DNA from: Streptomyces sp. NRRL WC-3605
GTDB lineage: Bacteria > Actinomycetota > Actinomycetes > Streptomycetales > Streptomycetaceae
NCBI RefSeq assembly: GCF_001509795.1
Contig: NZ_LLZN01000002.1
Location: 124,001 to 188,000 of the forward strand
Length of the DNA stretch: 64,000 nt
Direction of reading: 5' to 3'
A model generated the notes under the pieces. It made no database searches, was not told the origin of the DNA, and saw only the letters and a program-made list of their open reading frames with translations. Both the position numbers and the translations under genes were made by a program. Below, piece by piece: positions 20,629 through 28,864 of this stretch (position 1 is its first letter; each line of letters starts with the position of its first letter).

Positions 20629-21414
20629 TCAGCCGGCGGGGCTGGTCGCCTTGAGGAGACGGCCTTCCGCGTACGTGAGGGCCGCCTCCGGCAGGGCTCC
20701 CTCGCGGCCGCTGAGCAGCACGGTCAGGGTGCCGGTGGTGGCGGCCCGCGGGGCGGGCTGCTCGCCGAGCCGGCGCAGCGCCTGCGCGGCGACCGCCCCG
20801 GCCGAGCCGTGCAGGACGAGCGGCGGGAAGCCGGGGCGCTGCACGGCGGCGCGGATGCGCTCGGCGACCAGCTCGTAGTGGGTGCAGCCCAGGACGACCG
20901 TGGTGACGTCCTCGGGGGTGAGCGCGGCGGCCGCGGCGACGGCGGCGTCGATGGCCGTCTCGTCCGCGTGCTCGACGGCCTCGGCCAGCCCGAAGCAGGG
21001 GACCTCGGTGACGTGCACACCGTCCGCGAAGTCCGTGATCAGTCCGCGCTGGTAAGGGCTGCCGGTGGTGGCGGGGGTGGCCCAGATGGCGACGGGGCCT
21101 CCGCCGGCGGCGGCCGGCTTGATCGCCGGGACCGTGCCGACGACCGGTATGCCGGGTTCGAGACGGGAGCGCAGGGTGGGCAGGGCGTGCACGGTGGCGG
21201 TGTTGCAGCCGATGATCAGGGCGTCCGGCCGGTGCGCGGCGGCGGCCTCGGCGACGGCCAGGGCACGCGCGGTGAGGTCCTCGGGGGTCCTCGGTCCCCA
21301 GGGCATGCCGTCGGGGTCGAGGGAGAGGACGAGATCCGCGTCGGGTCGCAGCCGCCGTACGGCGGCCGTCGCCGCCAGCAGGCCGATTCCGGAGTCCATC
21401 AGCGCGATCTTCAC
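20629..21414 (-). CDS. aspartate/glutamate racemase family protein (MurI-like paralogue)
   Basis: 261 aa. Both catalytic cysteine motifs are intact: IIGCNTATVHALP and VVLGCTHYELVAE, and the N-terminal MDSGIG matches the racemase DSG(V/I)GG start. The usual GDTARxPYG segment is changed to DPDGMPWGPRT, so it diverges from housekeeping MurI. It may make D-glutamate or act on another amino acid. It is divergent from the glycosyltransferase by 57 bp. Whether it is the sole MurI of the cell cannot be known from the window. Confidence 0.75.
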   Translation of the reverse strand: MKIALMDSGIGLLAATAAVRRLRPDADLVLSLDPDGMPWGPRTPEDLTARALAVAEAAAAHRPDALIIGCNTATVHALPTLRSRLEPGIPVVGTVPAIKPAAAGGGPVAIWATPATTGSPYQRGLITDFADGVHVTEVPCFGLAEAVEHADETAIDAAVAAAAALTPEDVTTVVLGCTHYELVAERIRAAVQRPGFPPLVLHGSAGAVAAQALRRLGEQPAPRAATTGTLTVLLSGREGALPEAALTYAEGRLLKATSPAG

Positions 21415-21471
21415 CCGGCCACGATAGACGATGGGCCCTTACGGGCGGCTGCCGTGGGGCAGACTGCGCGC

Positions 21472-22647
21472 GTGAGCGCCTTCGCGTGGATCGCCGCCTG
21501 CTCCCTGTCCGCCTGGCTGTGGTTGCTGCTGTGCCAGGGCTTCTTCTGGCGCACGGACGTCAGGCTTCCGCGGCGTACCGATCCCGGGGACTGGCCGTCC
21601 GTCTGTGTCGTGGTCCCCGCGCGGGACGAGGCGGCGGTGCTGCCCGCGAGCCTGCCGTCGCTGCTCTCCCAGGACTATCCGGGGCGCGCGGAGATCTTCC
21701 TCGTCGACGACGGGAGCGGCGACGGCACGGGCGAGCTGGCCCGGCGGCTCGCGCGCGAGCACGGCGGCCTGCCGCTGACCGTGGACTCCCCCGGCGAACC
21801 GCCGGCCGGCTGGACCGGCAAGCTCTGGGCGGTGCGCCACGGCATCGGGCTGGCCCGCGCGCGGGAGCCGGAGTACCTGCTGCTGACGGACGCGGACATC
21901 GCGCATGCCCCGGACAGTCTGCGGGAGCTGGTGGCGGCGGCCCGCGCGGGCGGCTTCGACGCCGTCTCCCAGATGGCCCGGCTGCGGGTGGACAGCCTGT
22001 GGGAGCGGCTGGTGGTGCCGGCGTTCGTGTACTTCTTCGCGCAGCTGTATCCGTTCCGCCGGATCGGCCGGAGGGGGACGCGGACGGCCGCGGCGGCGGG
22101 CGGCTGTGTGCTGCTGCGGGCCGAGACCGCCGTCGGGGCGCGGATCCCGGACGCCATCCGGGGCGCCGTGATCGACGACGTGGCGCTCGCGCGCGCGGTG
22201 AAGCGCGGCGGGGGCCGGATCTGGCTGGGGCTGGCGGACCGGGTCGACAGTGTGCGGCCGTATCCGCGGCTGGCCGACCTGTGGCAGATGGTGTCGCGCA
22301 GTGCCTACGCGCAGCTGCGGCACCAGCCCCTGCTGCTGCTCGGGACGATCGCCGGGATCGCACTGGTGTATCTGGTGCCGCCGGCGGCCCTGGCCTGGGG
22401 GGCAGCTGCCGGAGACGGCATGACAGCGGCCTTGGGCGGCCTGGCGTGGCTGGTGATGACCGCGACGTACGTGCCGATGCTCCACTACTACCGGCAGCCG
22501 CTGTGGCTCGCTCCGCTGCTGCCGGTGACGGCCTTCCTCTATCTGCTGATGACGGCGGACTCCGCCGTCCAGCACTACCGGGGGCGCGGCGCGGCCTGGA
22601 AGGGCCGCACCTACCCGCGTCCCGGCACGGTGCCCGACGAGGGCTGA
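21472..22647 (+). CDS. family 2 glycosyltransferase, HpnB-like (hopene-associated type)
   Basis: 391 aa from GTG 21472. One N-terminal membrane helix, a GT-A domain (VVVPARDEAAVLPASLPSLLSQDYPG, VDDGSGDGTGELA, LLTDADIAHAP), a PAGWTGKLWAV segment, a RGAVIDDVALARAVKRGGGRIWL acceptor-side motif, then two to three C-terminal helices. The order and motifs are those of the HpnB family found with hopanoid genes, although no hopanoid cluster lies here. It probably transfers a sugar to a membrane lipid. Confidence 0.82.
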   Translation: MSAFAWIAACSLSAWLWLLLCQGFFWRTDVRLPRRTDPGDWPSVCVVVPARDEAAVLPASLPSLLSQDYPGRAEIFLVDDGSGDGTGELARRLAREHGGLPLTVDSPGEPPAGWTGKLWAVRHGIGLARAREPEYLLLTDADIAHAPDSLRELVAAARAGGFDAVSQMARLRVDSLWERLVVPAFVYFFAQLYPFRRIGRRGTRTAAAAGGCVLLRAETAVGARIPDAIRGAVIDDVALARAVKRGGGRIWLGLADRVDSVRPYPRLADLWQMVSRSAYAQLRHQPLLLLGTIAGIALVYLVPPAALAWGAAAGDGMTAALGGLAWLVMTATYVPMLHYYRQPLWLAPLLPVTAFLYLLMTADSAVQHYRGRGAAWKGRTYPRPGTVPDEG

Positions 22648-22659
22648 GGCCCGCGCCGG

Positions 22660-23961
22660 CTACTTGCGGCCCGGGGTCCAGTTCATGCCCCAGCCGTAGG
22701 CGTGGTCGACGGTGCGCTGGGGGCTCACGCCGCGCTCGGGGACCAGGTAGCGGGCCTCACGCTGGACGACGAGGTCGTCGCCGTTGCGGGTGATCAGGGC
22801 GAGGGCGCACACCGTGGAGGGGACGGTGCACTCGTCGAGGGAGAAGTCGACCGGGGCGCCGTGCTGCGGGGTGAGGGTGACCGTGGCGTTGAGGTCGGCG
22901 AAGGAGCGCGCGCCCTGGTAGATGGTGACGAAGACCAGGATGCGGCTGAAGGCCTGCTTGTGGTCGAGGTTGATGGTGAGGTTCTCGCCGCTCGCCATGG
23001 CGCCGGTGCGGTCGTCGCCGTCGAGGTGGATGTAGGGCGGCTGGTGCAGTGCCCCGTAGGCGTTGCCCAGTGCCTGGATGACGCCCTTGCGTCCGTCGGA
23101 CAGCTCGTACAGGGCGCACAGGTCGAGGTCGAGGTCGTCGTGCATGGCGACCGGGCGGCCGAGTTTGCTCGCCCAGCCGGAGAACTGCTTGCGCACCTGC
23201 CAGTTGAGGTTGACGCGCATGGCTCCCGAGGTGCCGCCCTGCTTGGTCAGGGAGACGGAGGGGGACGCCTTGGTGAGCGTCACCTTGCTGAGGCTGACCG
23301 GGGGCGCCTGGGGGACGGGCGGCGGGACCGTCGGCATGGCGGGCGGGGTCGCGGTCACGGGCGGCGGGGGCATCGTGACGGGCGAGGCGGGTGGGGGCGG
23401 CGTCATGGGGGCCGCGGCCGGGGGTGCGGCCTGCTGGGGTTCGTCGACGGTGATGCCGTAGTCGGTGGCCAGACCCGCGAGGCCGGTGTCGTAGCCCTGG
23501 CCGACGGCGCGGAACTTCCAGGCGCCCTGGCGCCGGTAGAACTCGCCCAGGACGAAGGCCGTCTCCACGGTGGCGCCGGTGCTGTCGAAGCGGGCGGCGA
23601 CGGTGCCCTGCGCGGCGTCCCTGACCTCGATGTAGAGGTCCCGCACCTGACCGAAGGACCCGCCGTCCGCGGACGCGGCGAGGATGACGGTCTCGATCGC
23701 GGGCTCCACGCGCGGGAGGTCGACGACGAGGCGGTCGGTGACCTGGCCGCCGGCGTTCGTCCTGCCCTCGTGCCGGACGGCTCCGGAGGCGTGCGCGGGC
23801 TGGTTGTAGAAGACGAAGTCGGCGTCGGAGCGGACCTTTCCGCCGACGAGCAACAGGGCCGAGGCGTCGACGTCGGGTGTGCCCGGCGCCGAGTGCCAGC
23901 CCAATTCGACCGTCAAAGCCGTGGCCGGCACCGGAACATTGGACCCTTTCGACATTGTCAT
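22660..23961 (-). CDS. double TerD-domain protein (tellurium-resistance/stress family)
   Basis: 433 aa from ATG 23961 (MTMSKGSN), preceded by GGGGGCGG; ATGs at 23973 and 23991 are alternatives. Residues 1-170 form one TerD domain ([48 protein letters not shown]). A Pro/Ala-rich linker (about 175-235) leads to a second TerD-like domain with a [13 protein letters not shown] calcium-binding-type acidic motif (about 250-433). TerD proteins bind calcium and act in stress or phage/tellurite tolerance modules; in Streptomyces they are multi-copy and linked to differentiation. Convergent with the glycosyltransferase, 12 bp apart. Confidence 0.88.
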   Translation of the reverse strand: MTMSKGSNVPVPATALTVELGWHSAPGTPDVDASALLLVGGKVRSDADFVFYNQPAHASGAVRHEGRTNAGGQVTDRLVVDLPRVEPAIETVILAASADGGSFGQVRDLYIEVRDAAQGTVAARFDSTGATVETAFVLGEFYRRQGAWKFRAVGQGYDTGLAGLATDYGITVDEPQQAAPPAAAPMTPPPPASPVTMPPPPVTATPPAMPTVPPPVPQAPPVSLSKVTLTKASPSVSLTKQGGTSGAMRVNLNWQVRKQFSGWASKLGRPVAMHDDLDLDLCALYELSDGRKGVIQALGNAYGALHQPPYIHLDGDDRTGAMASGENLTINLDHKQAFSRILVFVTIYQGARSFADLNATVTLTPQHGAPVDFSLDECTVPSTVCALALITRNGDDLVVQREARYLVPERGVSPQRTVDHAYGWGMNWTPGRK

Positions 23962-24026
23962 GTCCGCCCCCATCACTTGATCTTCGCGCACCGAGGGTGT
24001 CCCCGGCGGCCCGTCGAGTTCTACAG

Positions 24027-24089
24027 GGTCAACCTATTCCGCGCACCCGGGAACCCTGGAGAGGGGGAGGAGAAGACCTGAGGTCAACC
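24027..24089. promoter_or_regulatory. direct repeat GGTCAACC upstream of TerD gene
   Basis: GGTCAACC occurs at 24027-24034 and 24082-24089 in the 293-bp divergent region between the TerD gene and the 145-aa protein gene. The region is noticeably less G+C-rich than its surroundings, as expected for promoters. Significance is unproven. Confidence 0.3.
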
Positions 24090-24254
24090 GCCGGTAACGC
24101 CCTCGGAACTCGGCCTTTACCGGATCTGAACGCCGATTGCCGTCCCTTTTTGCCAAGTTCGCTCGCATTGGGGATCCGGCGTCACTGGGGAACCGTAAAA
24201 CAACCCTCTTATCGGTCTCCCCAACCAGCACATCGTGGGCTTACCTTATGTGCC

Positions 24255-24692
24255 ATGACCTCCCCCCGCTCCACGTATGGCGGCGGCTACTACTCCGCCT
24301 CCTTCCCGGACACCCCGATCTACGACTCGCTCGTGGCCGAGCGGGGCACCCCGCAGATCGCCCCGATCCGGGTCCCCGCCGCGTACGACAGCCCGGCCAG
24401 TCATCTGCCCGCGCTGCCGTCCGCGCTCCCCGCCCTCCCGGCGGGCCCGTCCCAGCCCTCCTACGGTTACCCGCAGGCGCCGCAGCCCTCTCCGCTGCAG
24501 CAGGCGCCCGCGGCGTACATCCCGCAGCAGGCCGCCCCGCGGGGATACCCCGGTCCGCAGGCTCCGCAGCAGCCTCGCCCGGTGGCTCCCGGCGGCATGG
24601 GCTACGAGGCCATGCGCCCCGCCGCCCCCCGGCCCGCCGCGCAGCAGTACCAGGACCCGTACAACAACCAGCAGCAGTACCGCGGCTACTGA
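24255..24692 (+). CDS. small Pro/Gln/Tyr-rich protein, function unknown
   Basis: 145 aa from ATG 24255. Conserved-looking N-terminus (MTSPRSTYGGGYYSASFPDTPIYDSLVAERGTPQIAPIRVP) followed by a low-complexity Pro/Ala/Gln/Tyr region and a QYQDPYNNQQQYRGY tail. No signal peptide or membrane helix. The composition suggests a largely disordered cytosolic protein. I believe similar proteins are widespread in Streptomyces without known function. Followed by the MOSC gene after 41 bp on the same strand. Confidence 0.72.
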   Translation: MTSPRSTYGGGYYSASFPDTPIYDSLVAERGTPQIAPIRVPAAYDSPASHLPALPSALPALPAGPSQPSYGYPQAPQPSPLQQAPAAYIPQQAAPRGYPGPQAPQQPRPVAPGGMGYEAMRPAAPRPAAQQYQDPYNNQQQYRGY

Positions 24693-24733
24693 TCCGTCCC
24701 CGGGTCGTCGGCGCCACCTGGCACGATGACCCC

Positions 24734-25561
24734 ATGGGACACCCACAGCTGCAGTCGATCCACGTCCACCCGGTCAAGGCGTTCCGGAGCATCGAGCTCC
24801 GGGAGGCTGTCGTGGAGCCCTGGGGGCTGGCCGGCGACCGGCGCTGGGCGCTGATCGACGCTGGGGGAAAGGTCGTGACACAGCGCCGGCATCCGCGGCT
24901 GGCGCGCGCCGCCGCCGAGCCGATGCCCGGCGGCGGCGTCCGCTTGTCCGCGCCCGGCATGGAGACCCTGACGGTCGCCGTGCCGCGCGCGGACGGCACC
25001 GTGCCGATGGACATCTTCGGCGACAAGGTGGAGACGGTCCCCGCCGAGGACGACGCCGCGCACCGCTGGTGCAGCACCTATCTCGGCACACAGGCGCGCC
25101 TGGTGCACCTGGACTCCCCCGCGACGCGCCGGCCCGTCGACCCGGAGCACGCCCTGCCCGGCGAGACGGTGAGCCTGGCCGACGGCTACCCGCTGCTGCT
25201 CACCACCACGGCCTCCCTCGACGCCCTCAACTCCCTCATCGCCCGCGGTGAGCACGCCGCCGAGGGGCCGCTGCCCATGAACCGCTTCCGGCCGAACGTC
25301 GTCGTCGCGGGCACCGCCGCCTGGGCCGAGGACGACTGGACCCGCGTCGCCATCGGGGAGGTCACCTTCCGGGTCGCCACGATGTGCGGGCGCTGCGCGG
25401 TCACCACCACCGACCAGCGCACCGGCGACCGCGGCAAGGAACCCCTGCGCACCCTCGGCGGACACCGCCGCATGGGCGGCAAGCTGGTCTTCGGCCAGAA
25501 CCTGGTCCCCCTGGGCCCGGGCACGATCCGGGCCGGTGACCCGGTCGACGTCCTCGGCTGA
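24734..25561 (+). CDS. MOSC domain-containing protein
   Basis: 275 aa from ATG 24734. N-terminal MOSC_N beta-barrel (HVHPVKAFRSIELREAVVEPWGLAGDRRWALID) and C-terminal MOSC domain with the conserved Cys in MCGRCAVTTTDQRTGDRGKEPLRTL. This is the molybdenum-cofactor-binding fold of YcbX/mARC, here without YcbX's C-terminal ferredoxin domain. It could reduce N-hydroxylated compounds or carry sulfur; the electron donor would be a separate protein. Confidence 0.88.
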   Translation: MGHPQLQSIHVHPVKAFRSIELREAVVEPWGLAGDRRWALIDAGGKVVTQRRHPRLARAAAEPMPGGGVRLSAPGMETLTVAVPRADGTVPMDIFGDKVETVPAEDDAAHRWCSTYLGTQARLVHLDSPATRRPVDPEHALPGETVSLADGYPLLLTTTASLDALNSLIARGEHAAEGPLPMNRFRPNVVVAGTAAWAEDDWTRVAIGEVTFRVATMCGRCAVTTTDQRTGDRGKEPLRTLGGHRRMGGKLVFGQNLVPLGPGTIRAGDPVDVLG

Positions 25562-25681
25562 GAAGATCTGTGCGAGTCCGGTGCTTCACGGGAACCGGGG
25601 CGGAGGGGCCGCGCGTTGGGCATGCTGTGAGATGTGTGTGAAGCGCGCGGGGGCGTGACGGAGCCGGAAGGGGGGTGACCG

Positions 25682-26290
25682 ATGATGCGGGCGATCGCGG
25701 GACTGTGGCGCTGGCGGCACAATCCGCTGCGCCGTCGGACCGACGTGGCCGAGGGCTGGGTGGCCCTGCTGGCGATGCTGCTCATCGCCGTCGCCGCGCC
25801 CACCGCCGGCTCCCTGGTCGGCGGCGTCGCCCAGGAGTCCCTCCAGGACTCCGTGCGGCAGCAGCGCGCGTCCCGGCACCAGGTGTGGGCGACCGTGGTG
25901 CGCACCCTCGACGGGCCCCGGCTCGACCTCGACCCCGAGACCACCGCCGGACGCGGGGTCCGCGCCCGCGTCCTGGCCGACTGGACCGCCGCGGACGGCA
26001 CCGCGCGCCACGGCGCGGTCACCGTCGATCTGAACAGCCCGGAGCCGGGCACCCGCTTCCCGCTGTGGACCGATCGTCAGGGCCGGGTCGCGGCCCCGCC
26101 GCTGGACTTCGCGACGGCGTCGGCGCACGCCGTGATCGCCGGGTTCGGTGCCGCGCTGCTCGCGATCGCCCTGATAGAGGCCGCCAGACGCCTGATCGTC
26201 TGGCGCATGGTCCGCGGCAGATACCTGAGTTGGGACCGCGCCTGGGACAAGGCCGGTCCCGACTGGGGCCGGACCGGCGCCGGCAGCTGA
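25682..26290 (+). CDS. two-helix membrane protein (Rv1733c-like family)
   Basis: 202 aa from ATG 25682. One membrane helix at about 25-48 (WVALLAMLLIAVAAPTAGSLVG), an extracytoplasmic region of about 90 residues, and a second helix at about 138-165. The N-terminal WRWRHNPLRRRTDVAEGW start is characteristic of a Streptomyces/Mycobacterium family related to Rv1733c, whose function is unknown. Several copies per Streptomyces genome are usual. Confidence 0.75.
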   Translation: MMRAIAGLWRWRHNPLRRRTDVAEGWVALLAMLLIAVAAPTAGSLVGGVAQESLQDSVRQQRASRHQVWATVVRTLDGPRLDLDPETTAGRGVRARVLADWTAADGTARHGAVTVDLNSPEPGTRFPLWTDRQGRVAAPPLDFATASAHAVIAGFGAALLAIALIEAARRLIVWRMVRGRYLSWDRAWDKAGPDWGRTGAGS

Positions 26291-26399
26291 CCGCCTTCCG
26301 GCTCTGGTCAACCCACCGTCCGCGCGCACGCTACGGTGGACCGGCCGAGGTCCTCGGCAGGCAGACCCGCGTACTACGAGGTGGGGGCACGTCAACACC

Positions 26400-28838
26400 A
26401 TGGCACAGGGCACGGTCCAGGTGACGCACACCGGCACTTCGCGGTGGCGGCGCCGCACGGGTGAGTACGCGTCGCTCGCCGCGGCCCTGGAGGCCGCGGC
26501 CGACGGGGACGTCCTCACCGTCGCGCCCGGCACCTACCGGGAGAACCTCGTGGTGCGGCAGGCGATCACCCTGCGCGGACCCGAGGGCTCCCCCGGCTCG
26601 GTGCGCATCGCGCCCCTGGACGGCGTGCCGTTGACGGTCCGCGCCTCGGCGGTGGTGCTGGACCTGCATGTGGAGGGCCAGGACGCGGCGGCGCCCGCGC
26701 TGCTGATCGAGGAGGGCACCCCGGAGCTGTCCGGCATGCGGATCGTCACACGCTCGGCGGCCGGTATCGAGGTGCGGGGCGGCGCCCGGCCCACGGTGCG
26801 GCGCTGCACCGTCGACAATCCGGCGGGCGTCGGCATCGCCGTGCTCGACGGCGGTGGCGGGGTGTTCGAGGAGTGCGAGGTCGTCGCGGCCGGACAGGCC
26901 GGCGTCGCGGTGCGCGGCGGCGGGCATCCCCGCCTGGACCGCTGCCGGGTGCACCACACCTCGGGCTCCGGCCTGACGGCGACCGGGGACAACTCCGCGC
27001 TGGAGGCGGTCGGTTGCGAGATCTACGAGGTGCGGGGCTCCGGGGTGCAGATCACCGGCCGGGCCACCGCCCACCTCACCGACTGCGACGTGCACCGCAC
27101 CACGTCCGACGGGGTCACCCTCGACACGGACGCCGTGCTGACCCTGGCGGACTGCCGGATCCACGACATCCCGGAGAACGCGGTCGATCTGCGGTCGCGC
27201 TCGGTGCTCACCCTCACCCGTACGACGGTGCGTCAGTTCGGGCGCAACGGCCTGTCGGTGTGGGACCCGGGCACCCGCGTCGACGCCAACCAGTGCGAGA
27301 TCTTCGACAGCACCGGCGACTACCCGGCGGTGTGGGTCAGCGACGGCGCCACCGCGGTGCTGGACTCCTGCCGGGTGCACGACGTGCCGGACGCGCTGTT
27401 CGTCCTCGACCGGGGCTCCCGCGCGGACGTCGTGGACAGCGACCTGTCCCAGGTGCGCAACACCGCGGTGTCGGTGAGCGACGGCGCCACCGCCCAGCTC
27501 GACGACTGCCGTATCCGGGACGCCGCGACGGGTGCCTGGTTCCGTGACCACGGCAGCGGCGGCACGCTCAACAACTGCACGGTGGACGGCACGCAGACCG
27601 GGGTGATCGTCACCAAGGGCGCCGACCCGACGATCGAGCGCTGCACCGTCGACTCCCCGGCGGAGGCCGGCTTCTACGTCTCGGCGGGCGGCCGCGGCAC
27701 CTTCCTGAACTGCCGGGTCCGGGGCAGCGCGGGCTACGGCTTCCATGTGATCGACGGCTGCCGTACGACGCTGCGCAAGTGCCGGACGGAGCGCTGTGCG
27801 CGCGGGGGCTACGAGTTCGCGGAGGGCGGCGGCGACGGGCCCGGGTCGGGCCCGGACGTCGAGGACTGCACGAGCGACGAGAGCGTGAGCCTGCGGCAGC
27901 AGCCCCCGATGCCGGAGCCCGTGGTGCAGACGGCGCACCAGGCGCCCGGCGGTCTCCTTGGCTCCGTCCCGGTGCCGCGCGGCGTCGAGGAGGAGGCGGC
28001 CGGCGTCCCGCTGCCCGGGCAGGCGTCCCGGACCTCGCAGGACGTCCTCGGTGAACTGGACGCGCTGGTCGGCCTGGAGAGCGTCAAGCGCGAGGTGCGC
28101 GCGCTGACCGACATGATCGAGGTGGGCCGGCGCCGCCGCGAGGCCGGGCTGAAGGCGGCCTCGGTCAAGCGGCATCTGGTCTTCACCGGTTCCCCCGGCA
28201 CCGGCAAGACGACGGTCGCCCGTCTCTACGGCGAGATCCTCGCCTCCCTGGGCGTGCTGGAGAAGGGGCACCTGGTGGAGGTGTCCCGGGTCGACCTGGT
28301 CGGCGAGCACATCGGCTCCACGGCGATCCGCACCCAGGAGGCGTTCGAGAAGGCGCGCGGCGGTGTGCTGTTCATCGACGAGGCGTACGCGTTGTCCCCG
28401 GAGGACTCCGGCCGGGACTTCGGCAAGGAGGCCATCGACACCCTGGTGAAGCTGATGGAGGACCACCGGGACGCGGTCGTCGTGATCGTGGCGGGCTACA
28501 CCGCGGAGATGGAGCGCTTCCTCCAGGTCAACCCGGGTGTGGCGTCCCGTTTCTCACGGACCATCACCTTCAGCGACTACGGGCCCGAGGAGCTGCTGCG
28601 GATCGTGGAGCAGCAGGCGGAGGAGCACGAGTACCGGCTGGGCCCGGGAGTCGCCGAGGCGCTGCGGAAGTACTTCACGGTGCTCCCGAAGGGCCCCGCG
28701 TTCGGCAACGGCCGTACGGCCCGGCAGACCTTCGAGGCGATGGTGGAGCGGCACGCGGGCCGGGTGGCCCAGCTCCCGGAGCCCAGCACGGACGATCTGA
28801 CCCTGCTGTACACGGAGGACCTGCCCGAGCCGGCCTGA
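26400..28838 (+). CDS. right-handed parallel beta-helix protein fused to CbxX/CfqX-type AAA+ ATPase
   Basis: 812 aa. Residues 20-490 are pectate-lyase-like repeats of about 22-24 aa (e.g. PTVRRCTVDNPAGVGIAVLDGG, LTDCDVHRTTSDGVTLDTDAVLTLADCRIHDI), forming a parallel beta-helix of the NosD/pectate-lyase-like type. After a linker (about 490-545) comes a CbxX-type AAA+ module: Walker A GSPGTGKTTVARLYG (about 597-611), Walker B VLFIDEAYALSP (about 657), sensor region and arginine finger VNPGVASRFSRTI. The same AAA class is found in type VII secretion EccA and Rubisco activase. The helix likely recognises a partner, the ATPase remodels it; target unknown. No signal peptide. Confidence 0.88.
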   Translation: MAQGTVQVTHTGTSRWRRRTGEYASLAAALEAAADGDVLTVAPGTYRENLVVRQAITLRGPEGSPGSVRIAPLDGVPLTVRASAVVLDLHVEGQDAAAPALLIEEGTPELSGMRIVTRSAAGIEVRGGARPTVRRCTVDNPAGVGIAVLDGGGGVFEECEVVAAGQAGVAVRGGGHPRLDRCRVHHTSGSGLTATGDNSALEAVGCEIYEVRGSGVQITGRATAHLTDCDVHRTTSDGVTLDTDAVLTLADCRIHDIPENAVDLRSRSVLTLTRTTVRQFGRNGLSVWDPGTRVDANQCEIFDSTGDYPAVWVSDGATAVLDSCRVHDVPDALFVLDRGSRADVVDSDLSQVRNTAVSVSDGATAQLDDCRIRDAATGAWFRDHGSGGTLNNCTVDGTQTGVIVTKGADPTIERCTVDSPAEAGFYVSAGGRGTFLNCRVRGSAGYGFHVIDGCRTTLRKCRTERCARGGYEFAEGGGDGPGSGPDVEDCTSDESVSLRQQPPMPEPVVQTAHQAPGGLLGSVPVPRGVEEEAAGVPLPGQASRTSQDVLGELDALVGLESVKREVRALTDMIEVGRRRREAGLKAASVKRHLVFTGSPGTGKTTVARLYGEILASLGVLEKGHLVEVSRVDLVGEHIGSTAIRTQEAFEKARGGVLFIDEAYALSPEDSGRDFGKEAIDTLVKLMEDHRDAVVVIVAGYTAEMERFLQVNPGVASRFSRTITFSDYGPEELLRIVEQQAEEHEYRLGPGVAEALRKYFTVLPKGPAFGNGRTARQTFEAMVERHAGRVAQLPEPSTDDLTLLYTEDLPEPA

Positions 28839-28839
28839 C

Positions 28840-28854
28840 CCGGGCGGGGCCCGG
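28840..28854. terminator. weak hairpin between convergent genes
   Basis: CCGGGC (28840-28845) and GCCCGG (28849-28854) surround GGG between the AAA+ gene and the convergent membrane protein gene. The stem is short, so it is a weak call. Confidence 0.35.
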
Positions 28855-28864
28855 CCTGCGCCGG

